In this document: piece after piece, positions 46,180-56,998 of the stretch
How the letters are laid out: every line of letters starts with the position of its first letter
Position numbering within the stretch: the stretch's first letter is position 1
Source of the DNA: Papaver somniferum
Lineage: Eukaryota > Streptophyta > Magnoliopsida > Ranunculales > Papaveraceae
Length of the DNA: 64,000 bases
NCBI RefSeq assembly: GCF_003573695.1
Contig: NC_039362.1
Location: 112,695,120-112,759,119, forward strand
Reading direction: 5' to 3'
Program-made: the position numbers and the translations under genes
Notes under the pieces: model-generated
The model's input: the letters and a program-made list of their open reading frames with translations, nothing else
Databases searched by the model: none
Told to the model about the DNA's origin: nothing

Positions 46180-47412
46180 TCAATTTATCATAGACAAAAG
46201 GAAACTGCAACAAACCAAGAATAAATATAGCACACCCTTGCTTAGTTTCCTGTTTAAAACAACTACATCTAGTTGTGGTTCAGGTTCTATAAAAGGGTCT
46301 AAATAAAATATTTTCATGAGCTGCACCTCCTCATAAGTAAGATCCGAAATATCAGGTTCTAAGATCTGAAAAAATTTAGAAGCACATAATAATAACCTGA
46401 ATAATTGAGGATCATCTAAGTCAATCAGATTTGACTCACACAGTTGACCACATTGAGAGTGATGGTCATTCTTAAGCAAATGTGTCGTTTCTAATATCCT
46501 ATAGTACTTAGTCTTAGTCTCAAAGCTTAATAACTGACACACTTCAAATTCAAATGTCCCCACAATTGGAAGAAAAATATTTGGTGGGAAAACAAAGTCA
46601 ATATGGGTATCGTAGCCCGGGTAAACCACATCAACCAGAGAATGGGTTTCTAATAGCTGAACATCCTTATGGACATCACTAGGTTCAGGAAAACGTGTAT
46701 GAAGATAATCTTGTAAAATGGTTGAGGCACATATGTCAAGTCCCAAGTGAGGGATCTCTGTAAGAGCTAAAGGTAAAGCACAGGGAGAATGATAATCACC
46801 CCCAAACTTATAGTTTTGGGTGTCTCTATATAGACTATCTACAATTTTCCTAATTTCTAGATCATCGGAATCCTGAAAATGGTCAATTTCTTCTTCTAGG
46901 TTATACTCAGGTGATGCATCCTCACTCATATTTAAAAGCTCTACGAGTTCATCTTCTTCGTCTAAGGCTATTGTTTTTAAATCGTTAGACTCTAAAATAA
47001 TATTCTCAGAATAAACTCGTTTCTTTAAATCATTATCGGCTTCGTAACTAGGAAATTCTACATCGTCTAAAATGAGGGTATCTATAATCAAATCCTCGTC
47101 CTTTTGAATAGGTGAATAATTATTAAAGTTGTTTGGATTAGAACTAGAAATAACATTATCATTATAAAGCTCAGTTGGAGTAACAAATTCCTGATCACTA
47201 TGCCTACATATTTCAGATTCTTCATCAGCATTATCCTCATCATAATCATTATAACATGAAAATGGTCGAACCTCGTCAAAAAAAGTAGTGTTACCAATTC
47301 TATCCTCGTCATCCTGATTATGTGAGTAATCTATATTGAAAATTAAGACTATCTTGAGCCAATTTTTCCACAATCCTATTTGTATTCTCAGTAAATCGCT
47401 TGAGAGACTCAT
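46180..47412 (-). CDS. E3 gag-like protein (410 aa open part)
   Basis: The minus frame has a very acidic N-terminal half. Then come YKFGGDYHSP, the family signature PHLGLDICASTILQDYLHTR and, further on, DPQLFRLLLCASKFF. Here the LGL..C(A/S)S and DPQLFRLL blocks sit in one continuous frame, whereas E1 and E4 carry them in separate frames. More coding (SISLEEAFKSHTLFMKE..) continues upstream to about 47530 and, after stops, to 47680, so the real start is upstream and damaged. No zinc knuckle or enzyme motif. Likely an RNA-packaging protein by analogy with E1. Confidence 0.6.
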   Translation of the reverse strand: MSLSSDLLRIQIGLWKNWLKIVLIFNIDYSHNQDDEDRIGNTTFFDEVRPFSCYNDYDEDNADEESEICRHSDQEFVTPTELYNDNVISSSNPNNFNNYSPIQKDEDLIIDTLILDDVEFPSYEADNDLKKRVYSENIILESNDLKTIALDEEDELVELLNMSEDASPEYNLEEEIDHFQDSDDLEIRKIVDSLYRDTQNYKFGGDYHSPCALPLALTEIPHLGLDICASTILQDYLHTRFPEPSDVHKDVQLLETHSLVDVVYPGYDTHIDFVFPPNIFLPIVGTFEFEVCQLLSFETKTKYYRILETTHLLKNDHHSQCGQLCESNLIDLDDPQLFRLLLCASKFFQILEPDISDLTYEEVQLMKIFYLDPFIEPEPQLDVVVLNRKLSKGVLYLFLVCCSFLLSMIN

Positions 47413-47749
47413 CTAAAGACATCTTAGTTGACTCCTCTAGGGACTCATCTGGAATATTAAAGGTTTCCTTCATAAATAAAGTATGACTCTTGAAAGCCTC
47501 TTCTAGAGAAATAGAAGGATTGTTTTGCTCATATGATTGGTGGGTGTGCGAATACTAATTGGGCTCACCCTGTTATAAACCATAACCTTGAAAAGGTTGA
47601 TGCTCCCAACCACTATTCACACTATGGTCATAAAAAGAATAATGTCCATTTTGGAAATCAATCGGGAATTTACTGTACTGGCTATTATAATACAAATTCG
47701 ACATTTTTATGTGCACGTGCAAATGCAAATGCTGGGTTGACTATTTAGG

Positions 47750-48042
47750 GTAGGCTTGGTCTACCTTTAGCAAAATATACATACAGTCAGATACTGGTCA
47801 AAGGTACGAGGCTAAGGCTTGTGGTGTTTCGGATGATAACGCCCAGAGGGTTCACCTTACTAAACCACGTGTTTTCCTACTAATCGGTGCCAGGCGATGC
47901 AATATGAAGTGCACGTGTGCTTTCATGTTTGTGTTTATTTTTTTTTAAATATTAACAAATATATACAAATAAATAAACCAAAAACAAAATCTAACAAAAA
48001 TAAATAAAAAAGAAAAGTTTGAGATTTTCTGCTCTTTAAAAT
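47750..48042 (-). other. E3 leader region
   Basis: Between the 5' LTR and the gag-like frame. It is AT-rich next to the LTR and has no clear tRNA-complementary site. GGTGCCAGGCGATGC at about 47886 faintly recalls a displaced primer-site remnant but is not convincing. Confidence 0.4.
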
Positions 48043-49709
48043 TGATGTAATTTTAGATAGTGGTAAGAAAGATGTTTGTTTAACTCGGGCTTGTGAAGGT
48101 TTGATTTAAGACTTAAAAATAGAAAACACTAAAAATAATAAAATATATACAAAAGTTGTCGAGATGAAGAATTGACTGGGACTCAGGACTTCACTGTTTT
48201 CCGTATTCAAGTGGTTCAGAAATTAATCCTAGGCAATTATAGCTCAAAACAAAACAAATATTACTCTATTTTTTGCCAAAGTAGACTCCATAAAATATTA
48301 CGTGTAGATTATAAGCAGGGCGCATCAAGAATCCCTAGGACTAAGCATGCTCCATCAAACAAAGTCACGAGTAATTAATCAAAATCTTAATTCAATTAAA
48401 ATCGATGCAAAAAGCAAATAAAAAACTAACTAAATTACCACATGGATGAAATACAGCTTCCTCCGTCGTCCCAGTGATGGAGTTTAGCTCATTGGGCTCA
48501 AAACACGTTTAAAAGATTGTTTTATTGCTCAAAAAGGATTTACAAAGGTGAAAAGGAATAAAACAGTTGCAGAAAGGTAAGATTCAGTTGTTGTAGCAGT
48601 TGCTAAAGATCTTTTGAAAGCAAGGTCAAAGAACGATAAGTATCTTCTGCTGTTGATTAACGATAGTACTCTGCGACTGTTCTGATGTGTTGAATGTTCT
48701 TCTTCTTCCTTTCTTCCCTGAAAGTGCAGAAACGACTCTGCAACTTAATTTCTTTCTCCGATCAGAGACCTTTGTTGGATCTCCCGTGCCTTTGTAACTT
48801 CCCCCCAATTCTCGACACCTCATTCAGGGACTCGAAAGACCTTTTTATATACCCACAAGCCGATTAAAACTCTCCAAAATCTTCGATATCTTTTCCAATA
48901 CTTTTCTTGCTCTTCACGGCCAAGTCACGGGAGTGTTTCCACACGTCTATGGTCATTGTGAGTTGGTCAAAACTGTCCCAAGATATAAAGGAATCGATTC
49001 AGGGAAGATATCCTCCCTAATCCTCCACGTAATTTCCATATTAAACTTCCAAACCATCCCGAGATAACTCCTATACCTATGTTTTACGTGAATCTCCTTT
49101 TTTAACGATTTCAAAGAACTTACCAATCCTGTTTTGTCGAGACAACAACTTTCCAAACAATTTCCTGATAAAATTCCGACCAAATCTCCTTTGGATTCTT
49201 GCCTGAAATACCCGTGAGTATATCTCTTTGTTTCGCTTCAAACTAATAATTGGGCCCTGTTTAATAGAACAAAACACCCATGCTAACCCTGTTAGAACTT
49301 AACAGGCCCAAACCAACTCTTTCCCGTGAGAATCCCCGTGAGAATCTCGCCAGAATATGTCACAGAAGTAACGCAGGTGAAAGCTGCACTTTGCCGCCAA
49401 AAGTTTATTTCAAAGGATGAAGATGGTGTCCCCTAACCAACTGTCGGGTGCCTTTAACACTTAGGGTGTCCTGGGTGTAAATAGCAAGTGTGTGCCCCTT
49501 AGTAATTGAGGTGCCCCTTATCCAAATGAGGGGTTCCTTTAGTGATTTACTCCCACGAGCGCAAATACCACTTTTCGAGCCAATTTCTCCGCACAAGTGT
49601 ATTCCTCCAAAAACACCTACAAAAACATAAAATGCCAAAATAAATACAACAATGGGTACTAACAATATAAAAAATCGAGAACAAAATAGACACATAAATG
49701 CGTCTATCA
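48043..49709 (-). repeat. 5' LTR of E3
   Basis: Partner of 43115-44784. The right end GCGTCTATCA is followed by GTGAT. It contains an extra short insertion near 49500 (an extra GTGCCCCTTAGTAATTGAG-like repeat of neighbouring words) relative to the left LTR. Confidence 0.9.
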
Positions 49710-50344
49710 GTGATGTCTTTGATATTAGTTTGAATATGACCAAAGGAATGTATATTCTATATTTTTAGCTCGTATTTTACATATTGCCGAGACTTGTTAT
49801 ATTTGAGAGCATGAGAGCCTCAATATCATATCGCCAAGATTTTTTTACAATTTCTCTACATTTGGGATATTTCGGCCAACATTTATTTAAGTTAGCATTT
49901 TTTTTTAGTTGGATTCACATTTCTAGAGGTGGTAAGTATGGTTGGACTATGGTCACTGTCTATGCGTGCTAAATGAAAAACACGACTGTTGGAAAAAAGA
50001 TTAAACCAATTTATAACCTTAAAGCTCTATTAAGACTTTCAATAACAAGAGCATTGCCCTCCTCCTATTACACCAGGTAAAAGGATTACATGTGAAAGAA
50101 ACATCTTATAAACCTGCATACTCAGTAATATTTTTAGCAAAATCAATATGTTTTTGATCAGATGTATTACCATCATTTTCTTAGAAACATCAAATATAAG
50201 ATTCAGGTCACCAGTTAGTAACGAAGGACAATTTAAGTTGAGTAATAGTATTGTTAAGAAGATTTCATTGTTCTTTTCTAGCATCATTTCTGTTGATGGT
50301 GGATTTTCGACAAAGGCTAAAATCGTTAAATCATGACTTTGCAT
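49710..50344 (-). pseudogene. LINE endonuclease part, decayed
   Basis: The minus frame contains SLLTGDLNLIFDVSKK, corresponding to the GDFN.I motif of the apurinic endonuclease domain of plant L1-type LINEs. It is preceded by ILAFVENPP-like sequence. Together with 41104-43114 it forms one LINE read on the minus strand, interrupted by E3 at GTGAT. Confidence 0.65.
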
Positions 50345-52040
50345 ATTTCTGACACGGCTTCAGACAATATGTGAAATTCATATTTTAGGATTCGTGAAAG
50401 CTCATTTCACAATCTTTGACTGAGTGTACAACCTCTCAGAGCATGCATGAATAGGTGATCATTAAAGCCTCTCAACTGAGCTTTCAATATTTGGATTGAC
50501 GTGTGTCCGATGAGATTGCTCGATCATGGACATATCCTGATATGTTGAGTATTTGACAGAAAATCAGACATGTTGTTGAATTTTGCAGAATGCTCATTCA
50601 TAATCTAATATGTCATGAATGTTCAAATTACAAATTAAGAATCTCGTAAATATTGAATGGTCGTCCGTTCGAACCATGTTGCTCGGTCAAGCAAAAATGT
50701 TAGTAGCATGATAAACATTAAATATAAATTAAAATATTGATTGTTGCATCGATATAAAAGTTATCAAATTATCATAAATTTGAAACCCTAATTTTGGAGA
50801 ACCCTGAATGATGAAGATCAAGAGTTGTCCAATACGGGTCAAGGAATGTCAACCGACCAATGGGCATGAAAGCCGGCCATTGATGGTGGATGGATGCTCG
50901 TGCGGAGGTATTTGCATGAACGAGGATTCATTAGAGAATTCATGAAAGATATGAATTATTATTATTGAAATAATAATGGAGAAACGCGGGAGCGGACATG
51001 TCCGGTCATGATGGTGCACGGGCCACCATGACTCTCGCAAATGCATTCCTGAGAATTTTAGGTATTTTGTTGCTCGTTCGAGCAGATTTTCAAAAGAGTT
51101 TCATCACTGAAACTTTCAATTTGCATGAATGAGCAAGTAGGTATTTGCTCGTATGACCAATATTTTTAGAATATTAAAATAATAATATTTTGATATTTGT
51201 CATGAGAAGTCTGGACGGTCGTGAACCATTTGACTTTTGGCTTTTGGATGTTTGAGCAAAATATGACAAACCTGGAAAAATTAGTTTTTTTTGCTCAATT
51301 GAGGGAGTTTCATGAGATGAGAGAAATAATAATAATAATAATAAATTAGGGTATTAAAGAGGTGTGGGACCGGCCACGGGCGTGGCATGGCCGGCTAGCC
51401 GGTGGGCCCGGTCCCGTATTCTTCCCTGTTTTATATTATTATTTTTCAACTTGTGTGAAGAGATATGAAAAACTGGGAGTTTTGCTCAAACAAGGAACTA
51501 AGGGAGTTTTCAAGAGATAAGGAAAAATAATAAAATAAGATAAAAAAAAGAATAGATGGAGAGGCGTGGGACCGATCACGACTCGGGCATGGTCGGACGG
51601 ATGGTGGGCCCGGTCCCGTGCGTGCATGCCTCTTTAATTCTTTTTTATTATTATTATTTTCTTCTCATATTTTGCACAAGTCTCCATACTTCCTCGCGTG
51701 TGCACCCAATATTGTGAAATATTAAAATAATTTTATTTTAATAATATTAATAAGAAAAAACCTAATAGTCGTGGGATTAGGTATTTGGAGAGTTGAGCAA
51801 TATTTGGAAAAATATAGAAACTAGGAGTTTTGCTGGAACGAGAGAGTTTTAAAACATGAGGGAAAAAATAATAGAATAAGGAAATAGGGAGGTGTGGTGC
51901 TCCCGTGACACCTCTTCCCTATTTTATTATTATTATTCCTTAGTTCTTCATATTTTCTCGTTCGTCCATATTTGGTTGCTCATTTATGCATATTAGGGTG
52001 CTAAACAATAGACGGTCAATATTTCGTTACGATTACAATC
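50345..52040. repeat. Repeat-derived region with successive inverted repeats
   Basis: No gene. Three consecutive segments share a plan: an A-rich run with AATAAT, a purine arm, a GC core, a pyrimidine arm, then ATTATTATT. The arms are GGGACCGG/CCGGTCCC (51366-51415), GGGACCG/CGGTCCC (51568-51617) and AATAGGGA..GGTGT/ACACCTCTTCCCTATT (51883-51923). A further palindrome, TGCTCGTTCGAGCA, is at 51071-51084. Probably an LTR or other element with internally amplified repeats; its ends were not found. Confidence 0.5.
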
Positions 52041-52219
52041 TTTCTAAACATATATAACCTTAAACTGTTTGCCAAGCGTGTTTTGACAATAGCTTAGGTG
52101 TTTGTCTACAACCTTTCTCTATGTATGTATGTTAAACCTCATTTTCTAGGTGTAAAACTACAATATCTGGATGTCCTTAGCTATGAGCTAAACATCTCTA
52201 TTTATAACTATTGTTTTGG

Positions 52220-52430
52220 TTTCTCAAACTTTCTAGGAATACATTTCCTTATCTAGAAATAATTCATTTTCTAGGTATATTTACCTGGTACAGGAATATT
52301 CCTTATCTATGAATAGTTCCTTTTCTAAGTACATATTTCCTTATCTAGAAATGTTCCTTTTCAGGTATATTTCCTTATCTAGGAATATTAACTTTTCAAG
52401 GAATATTTTCTTATATAGAAATACTGCCTA
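52220..52430. repeat. TTCCTTATCTAGAAAT degenerate repeats
   Basis: At least five words of the type TTCCTTATCTA(G)(G)AAT with TTTTCTAGG-type spacers every 35-50 bp. No coding. Confidence 0.65.
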
Positions 52431-52559
52431 AAAATCAGTACTCTTTCCCAAAGTAAAAATCTATCTTTAATACAACATGAGGATTGCTAAGTTCCCAAAA
52501 GAGGAAAGATACACTTTTCTAGTCTAGAATACAAAACAAAAGCTTTCCTAAGTTAGGCT

Positions 52560-53640
52560 AGATAAAGAGCGGCCGAGATTTGTCTAGGAGGGATAAATTT
52601 ACGGTCGTTGTTTTTTCAACTAACCATTATAAATACTTTATTAATTAGTGTCCTATTAATTGCTCATGATGAATGATTAATTAATTTTTCATGATAAATG
52701 TTCATTTAATGAATCTAATAAATACATATTTTTATTAATAAATAATTTTATTAAAAACTATATATATATTGATCGGTAAAAAATTTGGTGCTGGCGAGTT
52801 TCAAACTCACTCAGGTAACCGGTATCATCACCCAATGACTTTATCACTATACTATAATGACCCCGGTTACAATTATATTAATAATTTTTAATGGTGGTAG
52901 TGAAAGAAGTAGTGGGTGGTGGAAACAGTGGCGGGTATTTGTGAGTGGTGGAGGTGGTAACATTACTGGTGCTGGAAAAAATAGTGGGCGTGGATGGTTT
53001 TTACGTACGATGGTGGATGTTAGTGAATAGTAGTGGACAATAATAGTTTTGTTTCTTTGCAAAATGGGCAACAATTTATTGTGATAGATGTAGTTTCCTG
53101 TTTTTAGCACAACTGGTAGGGACAAAACACAAATATTTTGAGGAGGATACTAAATCATATAAGACAATATGATTATGACCGCTGGATCACCCAAATGGGA
53201 TCCCAGCTATTTATAGTACCCGATCGAATAAATCACGGTTTTTATTATTAAAATAAAATTGATTACATATCCATAATATAAAACAAAGTTTGGACAAGCT
53301 AGGCTAGATAAAGAATGATCAAATTTATACTTGCAGACATAAATCTATAGCTATAAATGATCACGTTTAATTAAAATTTAATAATAAATGTTCAATTGGT
53401 ATTTCATAATAAATGTTTCTTTAATTAATCAAATGAATATATTTTTGTTGATACATAATACATTTACTTGATACAAACCATATCAGTAAGCATTAATGGT
53501 GGTTGTGATGGTGGGAAGTTGTGGGGATAACGGTGGTGGGTATAGGTGAGACGGTGGAGTGGTGACGATAATGTGGTGATGGAAGAAGTAGTGGTAGTAG
53601 GATGAGAAAAGGAGTCCCAAGATAGGTAAATTAAGCACTA
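52560..53640. repeat. Diverged tandem duplication (about 730-bp offset)
   Basis: GGCTAGATAAAGA..., TTCATGATAAATGTTCATTTAAT and AATGGTGGT(A/T)GTGA words of 52550-52930 recur in order at about 53300-53520. A tRNA-like insertion (52781-52864) is present only in the first copy. Confidence 0.55.
52781..52864 (-). mobile_element. tRNA-derived SINE-like head
   Basis: The minus strand starts GGGGTCATTATAGTATAGTG, resembling the 5' part and A box of a tRNA. A B-box-like GAGTTTGAAACTC follows about 45 bp later, then an ending CAGCACCAAATTTTTT. Its absence from the second duplicated copy supports insertion. No target duplication was recognised. Confidence 0.4.
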
Positions 53641-53790
53641 ATAGTGGTTGCGATGGTGGGTGGTGGTGGTGGATCGGTGGTGGGGATAATGGTGGTGGGT
53701 ATTGGTGAGACTGGTCGAGTGGTGATGATCGATAATGTGGTGGTGGAAGAAGTAGTGGTAGTAGGGTGAGAAAAATTGTCCTAAGATGGG
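53491..53790. repeat. GGTGG-rich tandem duplication (about 147 bp x 2)
   Basis: 53491-53637 and 53638-53785 both run from GGTTG(T/C)GATGGTGGG through GGTGGTGGGTAT to AGAAGTAGTGGTAGTAGG(A/G)TGAGAAAA. A third, more diverged copy begins near 52890. Confidence 0.75.
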
Positions 53791-54004
53791 TGAATTATTT
53801 AGTCACCCTTAGTTAATTTTTCTTTGTTTGTTTTAGTTTGATTTTAGTTTTCAAATTACTTTTTTTATTATTTTTGAAAATTAAAACAATTTTTAAAGGC
53901 CAGATTTTTCAAAAAAGAAGATGTTGTGATTTTTAGATTTTCCGGGTAGGGGCAGGAAGAAATATGAAACCTATTCAAGAAAAGGAGTTTGAGTAAAACT
54001 TACT

Positions 54005-54232
54005 ACACACGAATTAATTGTAATCGGTTCAGTTTCTCACATCTCTCTTTATTCCCTTTTTTTTGTCATGGTTACTGTTTCTGTCATTATTTCTCCCCTA
54101 CTTCATAGGATTATGCAAGGCTACGCGTGAATTAATTGTAATCGATTCAGTTTCTCACATCTCTCTTTATTCCCCTTTTTTGTCATGATTTCTGTTTTCG
54201 TCATTTCTCCCCAACTTCGTGTAATTATGCAT
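54005..54232. repeat. Tandem duplication (about 116 bp x 2)
   Basis: GAATTAATTGTAATCG(G/A)TTCAG, CACATCTCTCTTTATTCCC and TTTTGTCATG recur with an offset of about 116 bp (54010 and 54127). No coding capacity. Confidence 0.75.
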
Positions 54233-54977
54233 GCTTGAGAAATAGTTCATCATAATAGGTAAAGAGACAAAAAAAAAATGGATCAAAAATTAAATATTAT
54301 TATAAATTTTAGGAAAATGAATAAACATAAATCTATGTAAATTGGGAACCCAACAATTTATATCAAAGAGAAAAATTAAATTTTAATGTTAACAAAAGAT
54401 TAATCTAATTGATTTTAAAGTAATTTTAGGTGTTTTTAGTTTTGTTACAAGTTTAGTGAATGACCTTTGATGATATTTTTTTGAAGTTGTGGACGAAGTA
54501 ATGTTCTACTGCCCATAGGATTTCCTCTAACGATTAACTATGTTTGTCCTAAAGGGTTGTATGACTTACATACACAATATTAAAAGATTCGAAGATAAGG
54601 ACATGTTTATTAACCAACACCTCAAAACATTTAGACCTGGATCGATCAGTTCGATTATTCTTAGACAATTAAGACATGTATGAATCGATGGATACATTTG
54701 AAACACATATCCTTGCCCGTGCCGTTATGGCGCGGGTTGAGACCTAGTATCAATATATAGGGAGGTTTGGCTTATAGCTAAAACACAAACCTAGAGAAAG
54801 CTTATAGACAAACACCCATGTTATTATCAAAACAAGATTAACAAACGGTTTAAAGTTAATCACCGTTTAAAGAGATTGTGAGCTTAACAAATAGAGGATT
54901 GTAATAGTTTTCTTGTTCATGGTCTAGAGAAGATAATTTCTTCTAATCTGGTTTATGGATTTTTTTCTGTTTTCTAA
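54233..54977. other. No gene seen
   Basis: AT-rich DNA without supported features upstream of the receptor-like fragment. Confidence 0.5.
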
Positions 54978-55508
54978 TTATTCGTCTATTATTATTCTGA
55001 ATTCCGCCTCTATAGTAATAGTCACCAAGGAGAAGAGATCATACGTACCATAAATCCAACACCAGATAATATTTTCATGTTACTAGGATGTCAAACGCTA
55101 TCTCCACTTTTCCAAGGATTTCCCGAGAAACATTTACCATGTCAAAATGTATCGAGTATGGGCTGTGAAGCATGTCCTGCCTGGACTTCACCCGGTTCTT
55201 ATAAAAGCGATAGAAACGTAATCTATGGTTTGAGTCCACCATATTATTGCTCAGTTTCATTTGAATCTATAAATATTACTAGAGTTAAATTTCAAGGGTA
55301 CAACAACGCCTATAGTCTTTCCCCTATATATGTTTCTAGTATTAATTCATGGTCGTACGGGATATGTGCGTGATTTATTTTGTTCAATGTGACTTTTCAT
55401 TTTGTTGATCGTGTGAAGCTACTGGTGGTACTTGTGGTTATGATGCTGATGTTGTTAGATATTTATGCTACCGTGGTACTTGGAACTCTACTTTCAACTG
55501 TGATAAAG
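54978..55508 (+). pseudogene. Ectodomain fragment of a WAK/LRK10-like receptor kinase
   Basis: The plus frame 54978-55365 reads YYYSEFRLYSNS, PDNIFMLLGC, CEACPAW, SPPYYCSVSFESI and SWSYGI. These Cys spacings and the YCSV/WSYGI words recall the galacturonan-binding-type ectodomains of plant wall-associated and rust-resistance receptor-like kinases. The donor T|GTGCGT joins in phase to 55419-55508 (TGGTCGYDADVVRYLCYRGT then WNSTFNCDKG), like the second Cys-rich module. Signal peptide, membrane span and kinase are all absent. The family call is from motif memory. Confidence 0.5.
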
Positions 55509-55693
55509 GTCATTCAATAACATAAAATCTTTTACTAAATCATTATTTGATTTAAATGGTTTTACCTACCACCAGAGCTTCTTGCTTTTACTTTTCACTT
55601 GATATCAGGGCAATAACGAGAATTGATAGGCCTTCACGTATATCGTCATTGCTCTTGTCGACCAAGGTGACCAAGGCATAATAACTGAAAAAG

Positions 55694-55772
55694 AAAGCGG
55701 CAGGAATTGAACCCTTTACCAGCTGCCCGTTGAATACCGCTAAACCACTGAGCTACGCTCAATTCTTGTTTA
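55694..55772 (-). ncRNA. tRNA-like sequence with consensus A and B boxes (tRNA relic or SINE head)
   Basis: The minus strand has TAGCTCAGTGG (55755-55745), a full match to the tRNA A box, and GGTTCAATTCC (55713-55703), a full match to the B box, at normal tRNA spacing. The acceptor pairs only partly and no proper anticodon stem forms. It is therefore a degenerate tRNA gene or the head of a tRNA-derived SINE, not a working tRNA. Confidence 0.45.
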
Positions 55773-56220
55773 TAAAACACGTATAGTTATTTTTATATTC
55801 GTTTTGAATGAGTTCCCCAGGTCCACCTATCATATTCTTGTTACTTGCAAAATATTTATTTTTTTTTTTTTCTGAAGGTATATTTAAGAACGATCATGAA
55901 TCTAAGATTCACGATTCATTATACGATTCCATCCCCAAAATTTAAGGAAAAAAAAAATTGCTTCGCGATTCATGATTTCACAACTTTGATGCTGCCTATG
56001 GAGTAATGGTCATTACTTTTGTAAGGCGCGGGTAGAAACATTAGCTCAGTAGGCAAACAGTTGATACCATTGAATTCTAAAGCAGATACTTTCCTTCACT
56101 TTTTCAGTTGGATTTCCACTGGAATTCCTACTGGACATTATTTTATCATTGGTTTTAATATGGACGGATGATTATTCAGAAGTGGGATAACATTATCGTC
56201 TGACAAATGACAGTTTTCTT

Positions 56221-56300
56221 TGAAAAAGCGGGGGTCTAACAACCACACCCAATATTTCGCTTGGCAATCTGTATGGACTAATTCCAATATAGTTTGTAGT
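56221..56300 (-). mobile_element. LTR 3'-end fragment related to the solo LTR
   Basis: TGAAAAAGCGGGGGTCTAAC, AACCACACCCAA and TTGGCAATCTG match the left end of the solo LTR at 38226 (GCGGGGGTCTAAGAACC, CACACCCAA, TTGGCAATCTG). Only the terminal part is recognisable. Confidence 0.55.
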
Positions 56301-56998
56301 TGTTCTTGATAATTTTTGATGTGCACATAGTTATACACATGTTGCTCGATAATGTCCTCGGATATGGACTTGTATACATGGGTATACATGTTTTTGGTAC
56401 ACATGTTATTTGTTACTATGCGCATGTTGATTCTTTTTTATTGTTTATTTTTAGGGACTCATAAGCCCAAAACGGTACAGGGCCCAAGCCTATCACAAGG
56501 TTTGCGAAGGTTGATGGTTCAAATCTATTTGAGTTTCCATGTTATGCTTATTTAAGATGGACGATTTATGTTGTATGTGGTGTACAAACTAGTGCACCTT
56601 GTCTTTATTTTGGATTTTTTGGATTTTTGTAGGTGCGCACATGTTTGTACAACAATTTAAACTAAGATTTTAAAAAATGAGAATTATATAGTCATATGGG
56701 TACTCTTTCTGTAGCTCTCGGAAAGAGCTTTCCGAATATATAAATTTTGTGAATTTTGGACAAACGGTTCGAAAGATAAATTGTTTTTAAATTATTTTTA
56801 TATTATTTAAAATTATTGACATCAACATGAGTCATTTTGGATTAAACTATAAATATTTGGACTAAATTGTAAATCAGGAAGGTTATATGTGTATTTTCCA
56901 TAGTTTAAATAACTTTTGGACTAAATTGTACCTAGTTAACTCGGATAGACTAATTCGTAGTTTTTGACGTAATATTTGGACTGAACTGTTTTTTTCCC
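56301..56998. other. No gene seen
   Basis: AT-rich. Several TTTGGACTAAATTGTA-like words recur between 56830 and 56990 (a degenerate short repeat). No coding. Confidence 0.5.

Larger units (their letters stand above)
43115..49709 (-). mobile_element. Complete LTR retrotransposon E3 (6595 bp), non-autonomous
   Basis: LTRs 43115-44784 and 48043-49709 (1670 and 1667 bp) with target duplication GTGAT. The polypurine tract beside the left LTR puts transcription on the minus strand. The internal region of 3.3 kb has one gag-like frame (47412-46180) and no pol domains. After the 5' LTR the sequence starts ATTTTAAAGAGCAG; a tRNA-Asp primer binding site is not seen, so the site is lost or uses another primer. 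LTR divergence is visibly larger than in E1, so the insertion is older. It splits a LINE. Confidence 0.9.

Noticed and set aside
47880..47905. Displaced tRNA-Asp primer site in E3 (GGTGCCAGGCG)
   Set aside because: Too short a match and about 140 bp from the LTR end, where a primer site must abut.
56030..56095. Possible tRNA (TTAGCTCAGTAGG)
   Set aside because: A-box-like word only; no B box at tRNA spacing and no stems.
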